Positions 1 through 9,881 of a stretch of 14,626 bases of DNA are shown here, piece after piece. How positions within the stretch are numbered: position 1 is the first letter of the stretch; each line of letters begins with the position of its first letter. Source of the DNA: Entrophospora sp. SA101 (lineage: Eukaryota > Glomeromycota > Glomeromycetes > Entrophosporales > Entrophosporaceae). A model generated the notes under the pieces. That model did no database searches. It was not told where the DNA came from and worked only from the letters and a program-made list of their open reading frames with translations. Location: assembly GCA_958430865.1 (NCBI GenBank), contig CAUDNR010004113.1, positions 19,629 to 34,254 on the forward strand, written 5' to 3'. The translations under genes were made by a program, and so were the position numbers.

Positions 1-75
1 AATTTTACATATAAATGGCTTCAAAAAATTTAAAAATTTCTTCGGTTTACGGTTTATAGAGCTATATTAGTGACA

Positions 76-175
76 TTCGGATTAACGGGGTAATTTACAT
101 ATGTTTGGCTTTGGTGTTTTAAAAATTATTCATTTTAACAGGGTTTTCGGATTAATGGGGTTTGGATTAACGGGG
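76..175 (+). repeat. Three copies of a TTCGGATTAACGGGG-like motif
   Basis: The motif TTCGGATTAACGGGG lies at 76-90. A one-base variant (TTCGGATTAATGGGG) is at 146-160, and a third copy (TTTGGATTAACGGGG) is at 161-175, directly after the second. The copies stand out by their GGGG runs in very AT-rich sequence. They look like sub-terminal repeats of a mobile element whose other end is outside the window. No inverted partner or target duplication is visible, so the element class is unknown. Positions 176-341 hold no gene and are the likely 5' flank of the next gene. Confidence 0.5.
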
Positions 176-341
176 TTGCCTATGTATATATATACATAAC
201 TAACACGTGAAATTATTATTCATAACTATTTGTCAAGGAATCCAGACATAAAGATTTTATTAACACAAATTTTATCCTGAATCAATTCTTTAATTTCTCT
301 GCTATCTTTTGTCCATTAAAAGAATTAACTAAAAAAGAGCA

Positions 342-1430
342 ATGTCTTTGAGATTAAAGAATTTATCAAAAAGAAAACAAATTAATAACGTTGCAGAGGC
401 AACAATACCCAAGTAAGTGTTGTCATTCTAGTTTACTATTTAATTTACCATGTGATCCCCCCTACCCTTAAATAAATTAACTTTGAATATTTGCAAAAAA
501 TTGATTTTTGTTAGAATCATTCATGATGTTGATGCAAACATGTAAGTATTATTAGAAAAATATTAATTAATTTATGTATTTGAGCAATTGGAATAAACTT
601 TGTATTTACTTTTCAATTGATATAATAATTTAATTGAATCGTCACTTTTTTTAACAAGTGTAAGTAAATTAATTTTATTCTTTTTCAAATATACAAGACC
701 AATCTTTTGTTTTTAGTAAATTTTGATTTGATAATTTTCTTTAATCCCAGGCAGGAGGAGATTGTTGTGACAAGAAACAAGGCAATATATGAATTAGGAG
801 AGTTTTATGGAATCGAAAGAGAGATGGTTGATAACACAATTGCAGAAGAGGAGGAGGCAGTAGCTTCAATAGACATTGCATTAAATAATTTTATAGATAT
901 TTTGAAGGATAGATCAAATGTTGATGACACGGAAGCTTTTGGTAAGCAATCTTTTGATCTTATAAGAAAGTTTATTAAATAAATGCACTTATAAAGTTTT
1001 GAGAATATAACTTTAATGATTATATCAATTATAATGATCTGAAGATGTTGTAGAGCCCATTGTAAGTTTTAATAAAATTTTTTGTATATTATTGTTCATT
1101 TTATTTTTTTTGCCAACTATATCCATTTTCATTTTTTTAAAAGATAGAAACAAATACATTTGACAAATCATTACAATCACCTATTGCAATCATTATGACT
1201 AACAATGACCAGTCAGGTTTGAACAATTTCAAAATCATAATAATAAATTAAGACCTTTAGTTTTAAAAAACTTGCATTTCTTTCATTTATTAATAATAAA
1301 ACAAGCAGATGGTACAGTGCGGATCATTTATACTCAAAAGTTAAAATTTTTGAAATATTATGTGATCCACACATTGGATTTTAAAAAACTTGCCACCATT
1401 CAATTCAGCTTTAAAAAGGGAGTCTATTAA
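342..1430 (+). CDS. Hypothetical protein, six-exon gene (166 aa)
   Basis: I do not recognise this protein. The model joins 342-412, 515-541, 751-941, 1045-1061, 1144-1216 and 1309-1430. Donors are GTAAGT (413), GTAAGT (542), GTAAGC (942), GTAAGT (1062) and a weaker GTTTGA (1217); every acceptor ends in AG. Phases match at each junction and the sum is 501 bases, 166 codons plus stop. The start is the ATG at 342, giving a basic N-terminus (MSLRLKNLSKRKQINN). The middle, about residues 30-95, is acidic and probably helical (TIAEEEEAVASIDIALNNF). The C-terminus is basic and aromatic (IIYTQKLKFLKYYVIHTL). No signal peptide or membrane segment is seen. If the GTAAGC donor at 942 is not used, the frame instead stops at 980-982 and gives a 109-residue form. 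A coiled-coil adaptor or kinetochore-like subunit is possible but only a guess. Confidence 0.6.
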
Positions 1431-2452
1431 AAAAATTTGTCTCAAATTTTCTTTTCATAGATTTTTTAAATTTGAAAGTTATGCTCAGAAGTGCAACAAT
1501 ATTTTGAATCTTACGACCAAATTTGGTAAGGATTTTCTTTTGATGTAATATGTTCGTTAAACTTTTTTGTTGTAAAGAACTTTTATTTATTAATAAAAAA
1601 AAAGGAAATAAATAAGTCAAATAAATCAAATGCATGTTGTAAAAAATATTCTATGAAAAAAATTTGTTACACGAAATTTACTTGTCTCAATTTCTTAAGT
1701 GTATAACAAAATTCGGAATTTTTTGTTTTAGTCTTTTGAAGTTGACCAATTGTTATTATAAGCAATTAATGATTATATCTAACAGCATCAAATAAATTGC
1801 TGATCTTTAAAATGTTAAGGAACAAAACCATATATAAAATTACAAAAATAACTCTATTTTTGCAATCTACACACAAGCAATAGTGTAATAGAGTTTTATT
1901 AATAAATTTTACTTTGAAAAATTAAAATTTGGTCGCTTCCATTCTTTCTATAAAATCAAATAACGTGGCCTGCTATTTACTATATTCATTTGTAATGTAA
2001 TTATTCCATGAAATATATAAAATTCCACTAGTATATATTAATATATGCAAGACCAGGCGGTTTGAGTATGTATTAAGATCCATTGGCTGATTGCGAAATC
2101 GACATACCCACGTGGTGTTGCACATCTTGTACTTTTTAGTAAAGATTTCGAGCTTATTACCCAATAACATTTTTTACCTTTAGCCCTCGATTAGAAGTTT
2201 CCGGGTCCTATGCATATTATAATAATTAATATAAGTATTAATTTTTTAGTGATGATCCTGGTTGGGTTATGTGATTTCATGGGATGACGGTAAATATTAT
2301 TGCATTTTGAACATAACTCTCCTATTTTTGAGATTTGAATTTTTTCTCAAATTTAGCACATGGCCAACATTTGATGTCTTTAGATGACGCAATATACACG
2401 TAAGTCAATGAGAATCAACTTTGAAATTTTGCGTTGGATAATTCTTTGTGGA
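1431..2452. other. Gene-poor AT-rich spacer
   Basis: No convincing gene is seen here. A 65-codon minus-strand ORF at 1973-2170 (MLLGNKLEIFTKKYKMCNTT...) and an open plus-strand stretch around 2255-2393 contain sensible-looking residues such as GYVISWDDGKYYC. Neither has supporting splice sites or a recognisable domain. They may be worn gene fragments or chance. Confidence 0.4.
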
Positions 2453-2511
2453 GAAAAAATATCACGTGAAAACACGATATTTCAGTGTTATCACGTGAAA
2501 TAATATTTTTC
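2453..2511. repeat. Hairpin-forming inverted repeat with two CACGTG sites
   Basis: Left arm TCACGTGAAAACAC (2462-2475) and right arm GTGTTATCACGTGA (2485-2498) are reverse complements with a single mismatch across 14 bases, separated by the nine-base GATATTTCA. Beyond them, GAAAAAATA (2453-2461) and TATTTTTC (2504-2511) extend the symmetry with a small offset. Each arm contains the palindrome TCACGTGA, the core site of CACGTG-binding bHLH factors (Pho4/Cbf1 type in fungi). Whether it acts as DNA sites, an RNA hairpin or a leftover element end cannot be told from sequence. Confidence 0.6.
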
Positions 2512-2918
2512 CCAGTACATTTTGGGCAAGAAATTTGCGCATACCACGAGCGCGCCCAACATACATATATTTCAAGGTAATAAAAAACGTTGTGGGACTA
2601 ACTAGATAACTTATCTTGCACTTAAGTTTTGAATGCAATTAAGATAATTTAATTAATCGATCCTTAACTTCGGACAATGTTTGATTATTTAATGAATTAA
2701 TTAATAATAACATTAAAAGATTGAAGATTCTTCTGTTCTATTTTTATAAATGCTCATATATAGTATATGCATTTGATAAGTTATGACAATATTTTTTTAT
2801 TTTCTCGTGAAATTAATTGTGTGTGTGTATATTATTAAATACATTATTATTATATAATTGTTGTTATTATGATAATAATATTACTATTGATTATTAAAAA
2901 GAAATTAATTATTAATTT

Positions 2919-3275
2919 TTAAAAAAAAAAAAAATCTAAAATAAATAAATAAAGTTTTTTTACCTCATTTATCATAATTTCATCACATCTTCTATTTATA
3001 AATATTTCAACAAGTGGTTTCCTTAATGATTTTTTTAGTGAAGTTTGTGATTTCTTCCTTTTACACGACGAGAAAAATACATCATTATTATTATTATCAT
3101 AATATGGTTTTTTTATAGGATCGTGATTTTCTTTATTATTATCATCCTTAGGTTTTGAATTTATTTTAATATATTTCATGATTATTATTGTTATCGTTAT
3201 TTTAGGCGTATTGTTATATTTGATGTGGAATACTTTATAAAATATTGTAAAATTAGTAAAAACGCGTTTTTTCAT
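2919..3275 (-). CDS. Small basic protein with KEN-box and D-box-like motifs
   Basis: The ORF has 118 codons on the minus strand. An internal ATG at 3179 would give an 86-residue form starting MKYIKINSKP. Visible motifs are NKENHDP (KEN box, about residues 48-54), an Asn run, a basic stretch (CKRKKSQTSLKK) and RKPLVEIFIN, which fits the RxxL core of a destruction box, with the following Asn one place late. KEN and D-boxes are recognised by the APC/C activators Cdc20 and Cdh1, so a cell-cycle-regulated protein is a reasonable inference, but no family is recognised. The last residues (VKKLYLFILDFFFF) are probably intron: a GAG|GTAAAA donor occurs near 2938, and I could not find the next exon. 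Low-complexity AT-rich sequence makes chance openness possible. Confidence 0.35.
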   Translation of the reverse strand: MKKRVFTNFTIFYKVFHIKYNNTPKITITIIIMKYIKINSKPKDDNNKENHDPIKKPYYDNNNNDVFFSSCKRKKSQTSLKKSLRKPLVEIFINRRCDEIMINEVKKLYLFILDFFFF

Positions 3276-3643
3276 TAATTAAAAAAAATTTTTAATTTTA
3301 ATTTTGAAGATTTACCTAATAGTTGCTGCTGATAGAGTATATATTATATTATCTATATATTTAATATACATACATACACATATATATATATATTATAAGA
3401 ATTTATTTTATTCAAAGAGAAAATATTTATTTATTAAATGACGTGTGTTATCAAGCAGAGGTAGAAGACCAGGGTGGAAAAAAATGAAAAAATATACAGA
3501 AACTAACTGTCACCACACGCACATTTATTTATATAAATATGTACGCGCGTTGAATATAAAAAGATAGATTGTACAACTAAAGTGGAATTTTTTTTTGGAA
3601 GAAGAGTATAAATTATTTAATTTTAAACGCGAATCTTACGCGA
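3262..3643. promoter_or_regulatory. Cluster of ACGCG (MCB-like) elements
   Basis: ACGCGT lies at 3262-3267, inside the perfect palindrome AAAAACGCGTTTTT. ACGCGCGT is at 3543-3550, ACGCGA at 3627-3632 and ACGCGA at 3638-3643, the last overlapping the palindrome GCGATCGC (3640-3647). CGCG is rare elsewhere in this window. ACGCGT is the MluI cell-cycle box bound by MBF-type factors (Mbp1/Swi6 family) at G1/S promoters in other fungi. Three sites lie upstream of the minus-strand ORF that starts at 3275. The first lies about 85 bases upstream of that ORF's internal ATG at 3179. Function is inferred only. Confidence 0.35.
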
Positions 3644-3650
3644 TCGCATA

Positions 3651-4810
3651 ATTTTAACAATTACAAAAAGTATCTTTGTTGCCAATGCCATGTGATGTGT
3701 TAAATGATGATCAACCAAACATGTGTATAAATAGAATACAATTACTTGTTTTGAAAAAAAAATTTTATTTCCTAATCCAACGACTACTTCAACTCTTACT
3801 GTAAATATAACAGCAGAAACAGCAGAAACTGCACTCTTAACAACACAAATTCAGGTATGACTAGAACAAGAAGAACAACAACAGTTTATACAACAAAAAA
3901 AATGATTAATAATAATTTTTTTCTTTAAAGATTACAGCGGAACATCATCAAATATTAATGGTCTAAATAATGCGCCTTATTACTCTACTACAATTACTGA
4001 TAATTACTGATGCAATAAACAAAGATAATTTTTCTATTCGATTCAACTCGTAAAATGATGCGTTTTTTCAACAAATAAACATCATCATCGTCATGGCGTT
4101 ATAATTATAATTATATAAATTTTAGTTTAAGAAGTTTGTATCTATTGAATTAATTTATGGATTTTTTTTATTGTTTAGCTTGCACGATGTCATTTCCACG
4201 TAGCATTAATCTGAAAGGACTATCTACCTATCTACAGTATATACATATTATTTAGGTTTCTGATCTTTGCCTTTGTGCTACTTTAACATTGATGTATTGG
4301 AAAAGTGGTTTCAGAAAGTGTTGTTATTATTACAAGTTCAATGGAAACACGCCATTGCTGTTAGTGGCGATATGGTCATATAGATAGTAAAGAAAAAACC
4401 ATCAAGGCTAAGAATGAATTAATATAATAATATCACTCAATTTATCAATTCCTGATTCTAAAACTCTCAATAACATCATCATGTTAACATTATTGTTTAG
4501 TCATTTCAATTAATTTCACAATTAGCAGTTCAAGAAAGCCATAAATAAGTAGAAAAAAAAATTAAATATATACTAGTTATGCGAGTGGATCAAGATTTGA
4601 GCATTTAATTCTTTAATTATGAAAAGGCTTGCATGTTCGAATGAATGATGAATTTCTTTATATAATAATTCTGTTTCTCATTATTATATAAAAGTCTATT
4701 TTTAGTATTAGAATTTAATAACTCGAATAATATTTTTGTTTGCCCATTTTAAGACTTTAAATCCATGTTTTATGCAATCATTTTTTTTTTTTTTGACATT
4801 ACCAATTTGG
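3651..4810. other. Gene-poor spacer with one possible spliced fragment
   Basis: No firm gene is seen. The plus strand around 3776-4009 could carry a two-exon fragment: exon end ...ACAAATTCAG followed by GTATGA (3855), acceptor CTTTAAAG (3930), and a Ser/Thr/Asn/Tyr-rich frame ending YYSTTITDNY and a TGA at 4007-4009. There is no in-frame ATG and a second frame is equally open, so I do not call it. The rest is A/T-rich with short runs. Confidence 0.3.
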
Positions 4811-4816
4811 TACTTT

Positions 4817-4897
4817 ACGCGTAACAATAAAAAGTTTTAACCAAAGATCCCCATAGAATTTTATATGAATTTGTAAACTTTTTTTTTCGCGTTAAAA
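4817..4897 (+). promoter_or_regulatory. MCB/E2F-like sites upstream of the WD40 gene
   Basis: ACGCGT occurs at 4817-4822, and TTTTTTCGCGTTAA, resembling an E2F/MBF site, at 4884-4897. They are about 160 and 90 bases upstream of the chosen start codon (4983). The placement is typical of a fungal proximal promoter. A TATA-like TTTATAAA at 4975-4982 touches the start codon, which is too close for a normal TATA box. The regulatory role is inference. Confidence 0.3.
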
Positions 4898-4982
4898 ACC
4901 ATTCATATATAAAATTTACAGTTTTCAAACAAAATAATTAATTCTTTACTTTAGTGACTACAAATTTGGTGACTTTATAAAC

Positions 4983-7918
4983 ATGACTGCGAAACAAACT
5001 GTAAGGAGAAAATTCTTTATTAAAGAGAACACTTGACATTTATACATTTACATTAAAAATGAAAATGAGTGGAATTTTCAGATAATGTTTATAATTATAA
5101 AAAGTGTAAACATCAAAAAAATTGATTTTTTTAATATTAAAAGCATGTTAAAAAAATGGTTTAAATTAATAAATATAGCCCGAGTTTACGTTGAGACTTC
5201 GAGCTTCCACTTTATCACGTAGAGCAAGAGAAGCCGCTGATTACTCGGAAAAGTCCAATAATAAAATCAAAAAAACAATTGACGTAACTACCAAAAAATC
5301 TAAACCAGAAAGAACGACTAATTCCAAAAGTTCAACTCTCACCTCCTCTCCCACCTTAAAAAGAACCAGAAGAGGTAAAATGTGTAGTAATGCTGATAGT
5401 GATGATGACGGTGATGACGGTGATGACGAAGATCCTTCTACTACAACAGACACTACAACTAATGTATCTAATAAGGGTAAAAGCAAGGTGAAAACAAAAC
5501 CATCAAACAAAGGAAAATCAAGATCAAGTAGTAGTAGTAATAATAAGGGAAAGGTAAAATCAGATTATGAATCTGAACAAACAATGAATAATGAATCTAG
5601 TAAGGAAAATAAAAAAAAATCCAAGGCATCTAAATCTAAAAAGAGAAAGAAGGTAGAGGAAGAAAAAGTATGAAATTTGGTTCTTTTAATATTGTTAAAT
5701 TGATTTAAAAATATTGACACGTTGATCTATTACCTATCATTCTTTACATTTAGGAGGTAAAATTAGAGCCGTATGATCCAATTCTTGTAAAAGAGCTTGC
5801 AAATGAATTTCCCGATCGGTACTGGGAATTTAATGCTGAAAGTGGCTATGGAATGGTCAATTATATTAACGAGCAATATCCGCTCGAATTAATTAAAGCA
5901 GGTGTACAAGATCAAGGTAATAAAAGTTGTTGATTTATTTCTACTTTTTTTTTTTATTTAGAAAGATGAATAATTATATTGCTATTGTTAATTTTATTTA
6001 AAGGTCCAATTACTGGAATGATCCTTTCACCTGATGGCACAATGCTTGTCACATTTTGTAATATTGGTTGTGTGAGAATATGGGATGTAAATGATTTTCA
6101 AATGCTCCAAAAATTAATAGATACAGAGGTATTAAATAACTTTTACAGGTTTAATTTTCTGCGTCTGATTTAAATAGAAATCATTATTTGATCATTATTT
6201 TCTTTTAAAAACTTTATACATTTATATTCAGGAAAAGCAAATTGATGAATATTATGTTGGAAGATTTATTCCAAGTCAAACACATATTGTTGTTGGAGGA
6301 AAAGTGAAAGATCGTCACAAGTGGTCACCCGCTGACGAAGATAATCATATTTTACCTTGTCCTTTAAAGGTTAGCTTTATTTAATCATATATAATGATTT
6401 ATTTTAATTAGATATTTACAATTTAATAAAATTTTATAAAATTTTACAAGATATTTGATGTAATCACAGGAAAATGTATTGGCAAACTTGAAGGTCATGC
6501 CGAAGAAATATTGTGTATTAAGACTCTTATGTTCAATGGAGAACCTTATTATATAACCAGTAGTCAAGATGGCTATATTATCAAATGGAAAATGGAAGAT
6601 GACTGGATGTAAGTGTTAGTTTTTTCTTAATTAAAGTTTAAATATAAATACATATTAATCTTTTTGAATTCTAAATGAACATATAAGCACTCTCATTGAT
6701 AAAAAACATATGGCGGATGGGATTACTTGTATGGCATTTACTGTTTCATTTGTTCCTAACACTGGAAATAAATATTTCTTGGCTGCTACAGATGACACTG
6801 TTAGATTATATGATTTTGAAGCAGCTCAGGTAATTAATTAATTGATTAAAATTAAAATGTATAAAATTATTTTTTATAATTATATTATTTGTCTAAAATC
6901 AAAATACTTGGGTGTTTGGTTTATTTGTTCAGTGCGTGCAATCTTTTGATAGTATGTATACTCAGTACTGTGATTGTGGAAAATTTATTAATCCTGTTGA
7001 ACCTATGGAAGAAAAAGTAGATGATGATGTAATACTGGTGGAGTCTAGTAAAAAGGCTAAAAAAAGATCACTGCCACCTCAAACCGCCTATTATGTGACT
7101 CGTGGTGTTGAATTGTTAGATCTTAATGGTTCTCTAATAGGTAGTTGGCAACTTATTTATTTATTAATCACAAAAAAAATATACATTTTTTTTAATTTAT
7201 TTTGTTTTTATTTAAGCATCACGACAGAATGTTTGTAAATTATTTAAGTTGATATATCCAACCAAAAAAGGTGGTAAATTTGAATTAAAAGAAGTAAGAG
7301 AATACCAACATAAAAAGTGGGTTTTAATTGTTAATTGTTTTTTTTGTTACTGTTGTTAGTAAAAATAATAATATATAAGTTTATATTTATTTTTATATAT
7401 ATTTGACAAATGATTTATAGTTATAAATCTAATTCTTGGCTTGTAAAAATTTCATCAAATGGTCGTTATGTTGCTGCACCTACTATGAATGGAGAGGTGT
7501 ATATATTCAATTTAAGAACTGGTAAAGTTTCCGGAATACTGCAAGATCATGAAAGTATGATGATTTTTATTTATTTATTATAATTTATTTATTAACATTA
7601 TGTAGATATATATATAATTTATGATAACTTGATAATTTCTTATTCTTACATGTACACTATCTTTAATTATTTACTTTATTAAAGGGTATGAAATTAGAGA
7701 TGTTTTATTTCATCCTTGGAAACCTTTGTTATTTACATGTGGTGATGGCAAGTTTTTTTTTATATATTTTTTTTTAATTGACATTTAATAATTAAAATTT
7801 TGTTCATTTGTTAATATTATTTTCTGTTATAGATGGATATGTAAAAATATATACTTATAAAAATAGACAAGAATATTCACAAAATTCAGAAGTTAATTCC
7901 AATAATATTAATAATTAA
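4983..7918 (+). CDS. WD40-repeat protein with disordered, nuclear-type N-terminus (12 exons, 607 aa)
   Basis: Exons are 4983-5000, 5179-5667, 5754-5916, 6004-6128, 6232-6369, 6451-6608, 6688-6829, 6933-7140, 7217-7316, 7421-7554, 7685-7747 and 7833-7918. They sum to 1824 bases with matching phases throughout. The 18-base first exon (MTAKQT) is the weakest part; it was chosen because exon 2 has an in-frame stop just before its TAG acceptor and no ATG near its start. Residues 1-170 are disordered: Arg-rich, then an Asp run (DSDDDGDDGDDEDP), then Ser/Lys-rich ending in a strong NLS-like KSKKRKK. From about residue 224 WD40 blades follow: SPDGTMLVTF and VRIWDV (247-252), LEGHAEEILCIK and SSQDGYIIKW, AATDDTVRLYDF, SSNGRYVAAPTMNGEVYIF, and TCGDDGYVKIY (577-586). 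A loop at about 415-465 holds a basic patch and DDDVILVES. The propeller is probably a nuclear protein-interaction scaffold. I cannot name an orthologue. Confidence 0.88.
7748..7832 (+). other. Probable GC-AG intron (last intron of the WD40 gene)
   Basis: The donor is GATG|GCAAGT and the acceptor is TTATAG before 7833. Using GC at 7748 keeps the WD40 strand sequence TCGDDGYVKIY intact. A GT six bases earlier (7742, GTGATG) is also in phase but deletes two residues (Gly, Asp) from a conserved blade turn and matches the donor consensus poorly. GCAAGT is the usual consensus of GC-AG introns. Confidence 0.65.
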
Positions 7919-7934
7919 CATTAAAATGAGAATG

Positions 7935-7940
7935 AATAAA
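7935..7940 (+). terminator. Polyadenylation signal of the WD40 gene
   Basis: AATAAA lies 17 bases after the stop codon at 7916-7918 and is followed by T-rich sequence. It is a canonical hexamer in the expected place, although such strings arise often in AT-rich DNA. The stretch 7941-8269 holds no gene that I can see. Confidence 0.5.
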
Positions 7941-8269
7941 AAGTTTGTTCTCAATTTATTAAAATTTTGATGATCTTGACCCAGAGAAATAAAAAAAAGG
8001 AAATAAATGTTACTTTGATTGCATAAAAATCATAGTTTGTTCTTATATATGTATTTGTATCTTAGTAAAAAAATATAAAAGGGAAAAAAACTCTTTTCTG
8101 TCTTGGGGAACACCGTAGTCTTGCACACATTTAATTCTACACTATTCCTCTGTTGATATAATGAATCCTGGTAAAAAGGAAATTTTTATTTTTAAAAAAA
8201 TCTCAAATTAAATTAATTAAATAATAATATTTTTAATACAAAAATTTTAACCGACATTTCTCACGTGAA

Positions 8270-9517
8270 TTAATTTTGTTGATACAATAAGCCTTGAATC
8301 ATTTCTAATACTGTTTCTGAATTATTGTTGGTTGGGAGATCAATTTTCATTATTTTCTTCATTGTAGAAAATAGTTTATGTGAACGATCAATTACAAAGA
8401 CTAATAACTTCGTTTCTTTAATTATAGGGAAAAATTCAATAAAATGATTTTAATCATAACTATTGTTTTAAATAAAAAAAAAGTGTGCTTACTGTAAATA
8501 TGAAGCATATGGTTCCAAGACTCTTTAGCTAGTTTTCCTAACCGTATTCTATCTTCATTAACATGTTGGATAAGCTGTGGTACTCGTGCTCTTGGTCCAT
8601 ATGAAACTTCAACATAAAAAAATTCAAAATGATATTTTTCTTTTGTCTCCCACATGTACCATAGATAATCAGGGTACCTAATTGGGCCCGTTGGCTATTT
8701 CTATTTTTTGTTGCTTGTGATTTCTAAAATAGAAAAAAAAATTTTTTTGTTGTCTCATTATTCTAAATAATCTGTTCCTTTCACATTTACCTAATTCTTA
8801 CAATATTGTCATTTATATTATAGAACAAAAAATTTAAAACCGGTGTAATCAAGTCATCACACCATGAATTTTCATTGATATCGATTTTATTGTCAATGTA
8901 ATTTGGTGTGAGTTTGAAATTCTTTTGCTGGAGTTATATGAGTATTTAATAAAGTTTTATTCATACTAAAACTTATAAATGATCAAAGCAAAAGAAAAAA
9001 AAAAAGAAAGTCGAAGCATACATAAATATCAATAATGATTGTAATGATGATTGTTAGTTTGTATCTGATATATTGGAAGGTATTGGTATAAATGTTTCAT
9101 TATCAAGGTAATTTTCTATAAAAGATCATTCTGTGCTTTCTATAGCCTTTTTTCCCTTAAAACCCAGTTTAACTTCTACAATCAATTTGTCTGTTCTCAA
9201 AAATTATAAATATTTCTTTGATTCTTCCAGATATCTTTATAATATATCGATTGAATTGCTGATGATATGAACTACCCGATCAACTTCAAACATATAAAGC
9301 TTATTTAATTAAATATTAATCAGGATTAATAAAAAATAGTGCTCTTGTTAAGTATTTTATGTTTAATTACATTTAAAATAGCTGTTTGAATTTTCCTGAG
9401 GTCTGTAACTGAAATTGATGGTTCGGTAATATATTCCCTATTATAGAATTTTTCAAACATTCTCAATGCTTACTCGACTGATGAATTCTCTCTTCCCTTT
9501 CGCTTTTCCTTTTGTTT
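8270..9517 (-). pseudogene. Broken multi-exon gene of a fungal lineage-expanded family (EVSYGP motif)
   Basis: Five coding pieces lie in order on the minus strand. (1) 9517-9326 contains RMFEKFYNREYITEPSISV, with an in-frame TAA just before it. (2) 9302-9054 contains EVDRVVHIISNSID and KLIVEVKLGFKGKK spread over several frames with stops. (3) 8927-8791 contains NENSWCDDLITPVLNFLFYN and ends at a good donor. (4) 8723-8493 contains PDYLWYMWE, FYVEVSYGPRARV and RIRLGKLAKESWNHMLHIY. (5) 8415-8270 contains TKLLVFVIDRSHKLFSTMKK and a stop. Pieces 4 and 5 join through a clean GTAAGC...AAAG intron (8492-8416). Piece 4 has a one-base frame change near 8681-8690: ANGP in one frame continues as PIRYPDYLWY in the next. 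An alternative splice (donor at 8801, acceptor before 8692) would avoid it, so the C-terminal half could still be expressed. From memory the motifs resemble a large Rhizophagus family of unknown function. The 5' pieces are certainly damaged. Confidence 0.6.
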
Positions 9518-9599
9518 ATTAGTTGTTTAGAATTGAAAAAAAAATTTTAGTTAATTAAAGAATGAACATTACATAAATTTATATAATTTTTATTTGAAC

Positions 9600-9620
9600 T
9601 ATATATATATATATATATAT
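9600..9620. repeat. (AT)n microsatellite
   Basis: A T followed by ten AT units. It is a simple repeat between the pseudogene and the next spacer. A shorter TATATATA run lies at about 9670-9680. Confidence 0.9.
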
Positions 9621-9871
9621 GAAGTTTTTTTTATAAGAATTTTTGTAGAAGTTGTGTTAAGTAAATTTTCTATATATATAGAATGAAGTTGTAATGCATC
9701 ATAATCATCGCAACCATTCTTTTTAAATAACTAGAGTGACGAGTGGTGACAATAACCACCACCACCATTCTTACGATAAACAACACTTGCCCATTTCTTT
9801 CTTTCTCGATCAATTCATCTACTTTTTTTTCTTCTTGTTTTTTGACGTTACAACGCGTCTAATTATTTATG

Positions 9872-9881
9872 CCCCCCCCCC
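9872..9881. repeat. Homopolymer of ten C
   Basis: Ten consecutive C residues are exceptional in sequence this AT-rich. It is a likely site of length polymorphism or sequencing error. The surrounding stretch 9621-10140 shows no gene. Confidence 0.85.

Noticed and set aside
1411..1635. 74-codon minus-strand ORF
   Set aside because: It begins inside the last exon of the first gene's opposite strand and has the residue bias of AT-rich spacer.
3776..4009. Two-exon Ser/Thr/Asn-rich gene on the plus strand
   Set aside because: Good donor and acceptor, but no start codon and two equally open frames; not enough to call.
4626..4650. GTTCGAATG resembling a tRNA T-loop
   Set aside because: No acceptor, D or anticodon stems can be folded around it.
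5241..5510. Minus-strand ORF of 89 codons rich in Leu, Val and Ser
   Set aside because: It lies antisense to the Ser/Lys/Asp-rich exon 2 of the WD40 gene; the hydrophobic look is the mirror of that biased codon use.
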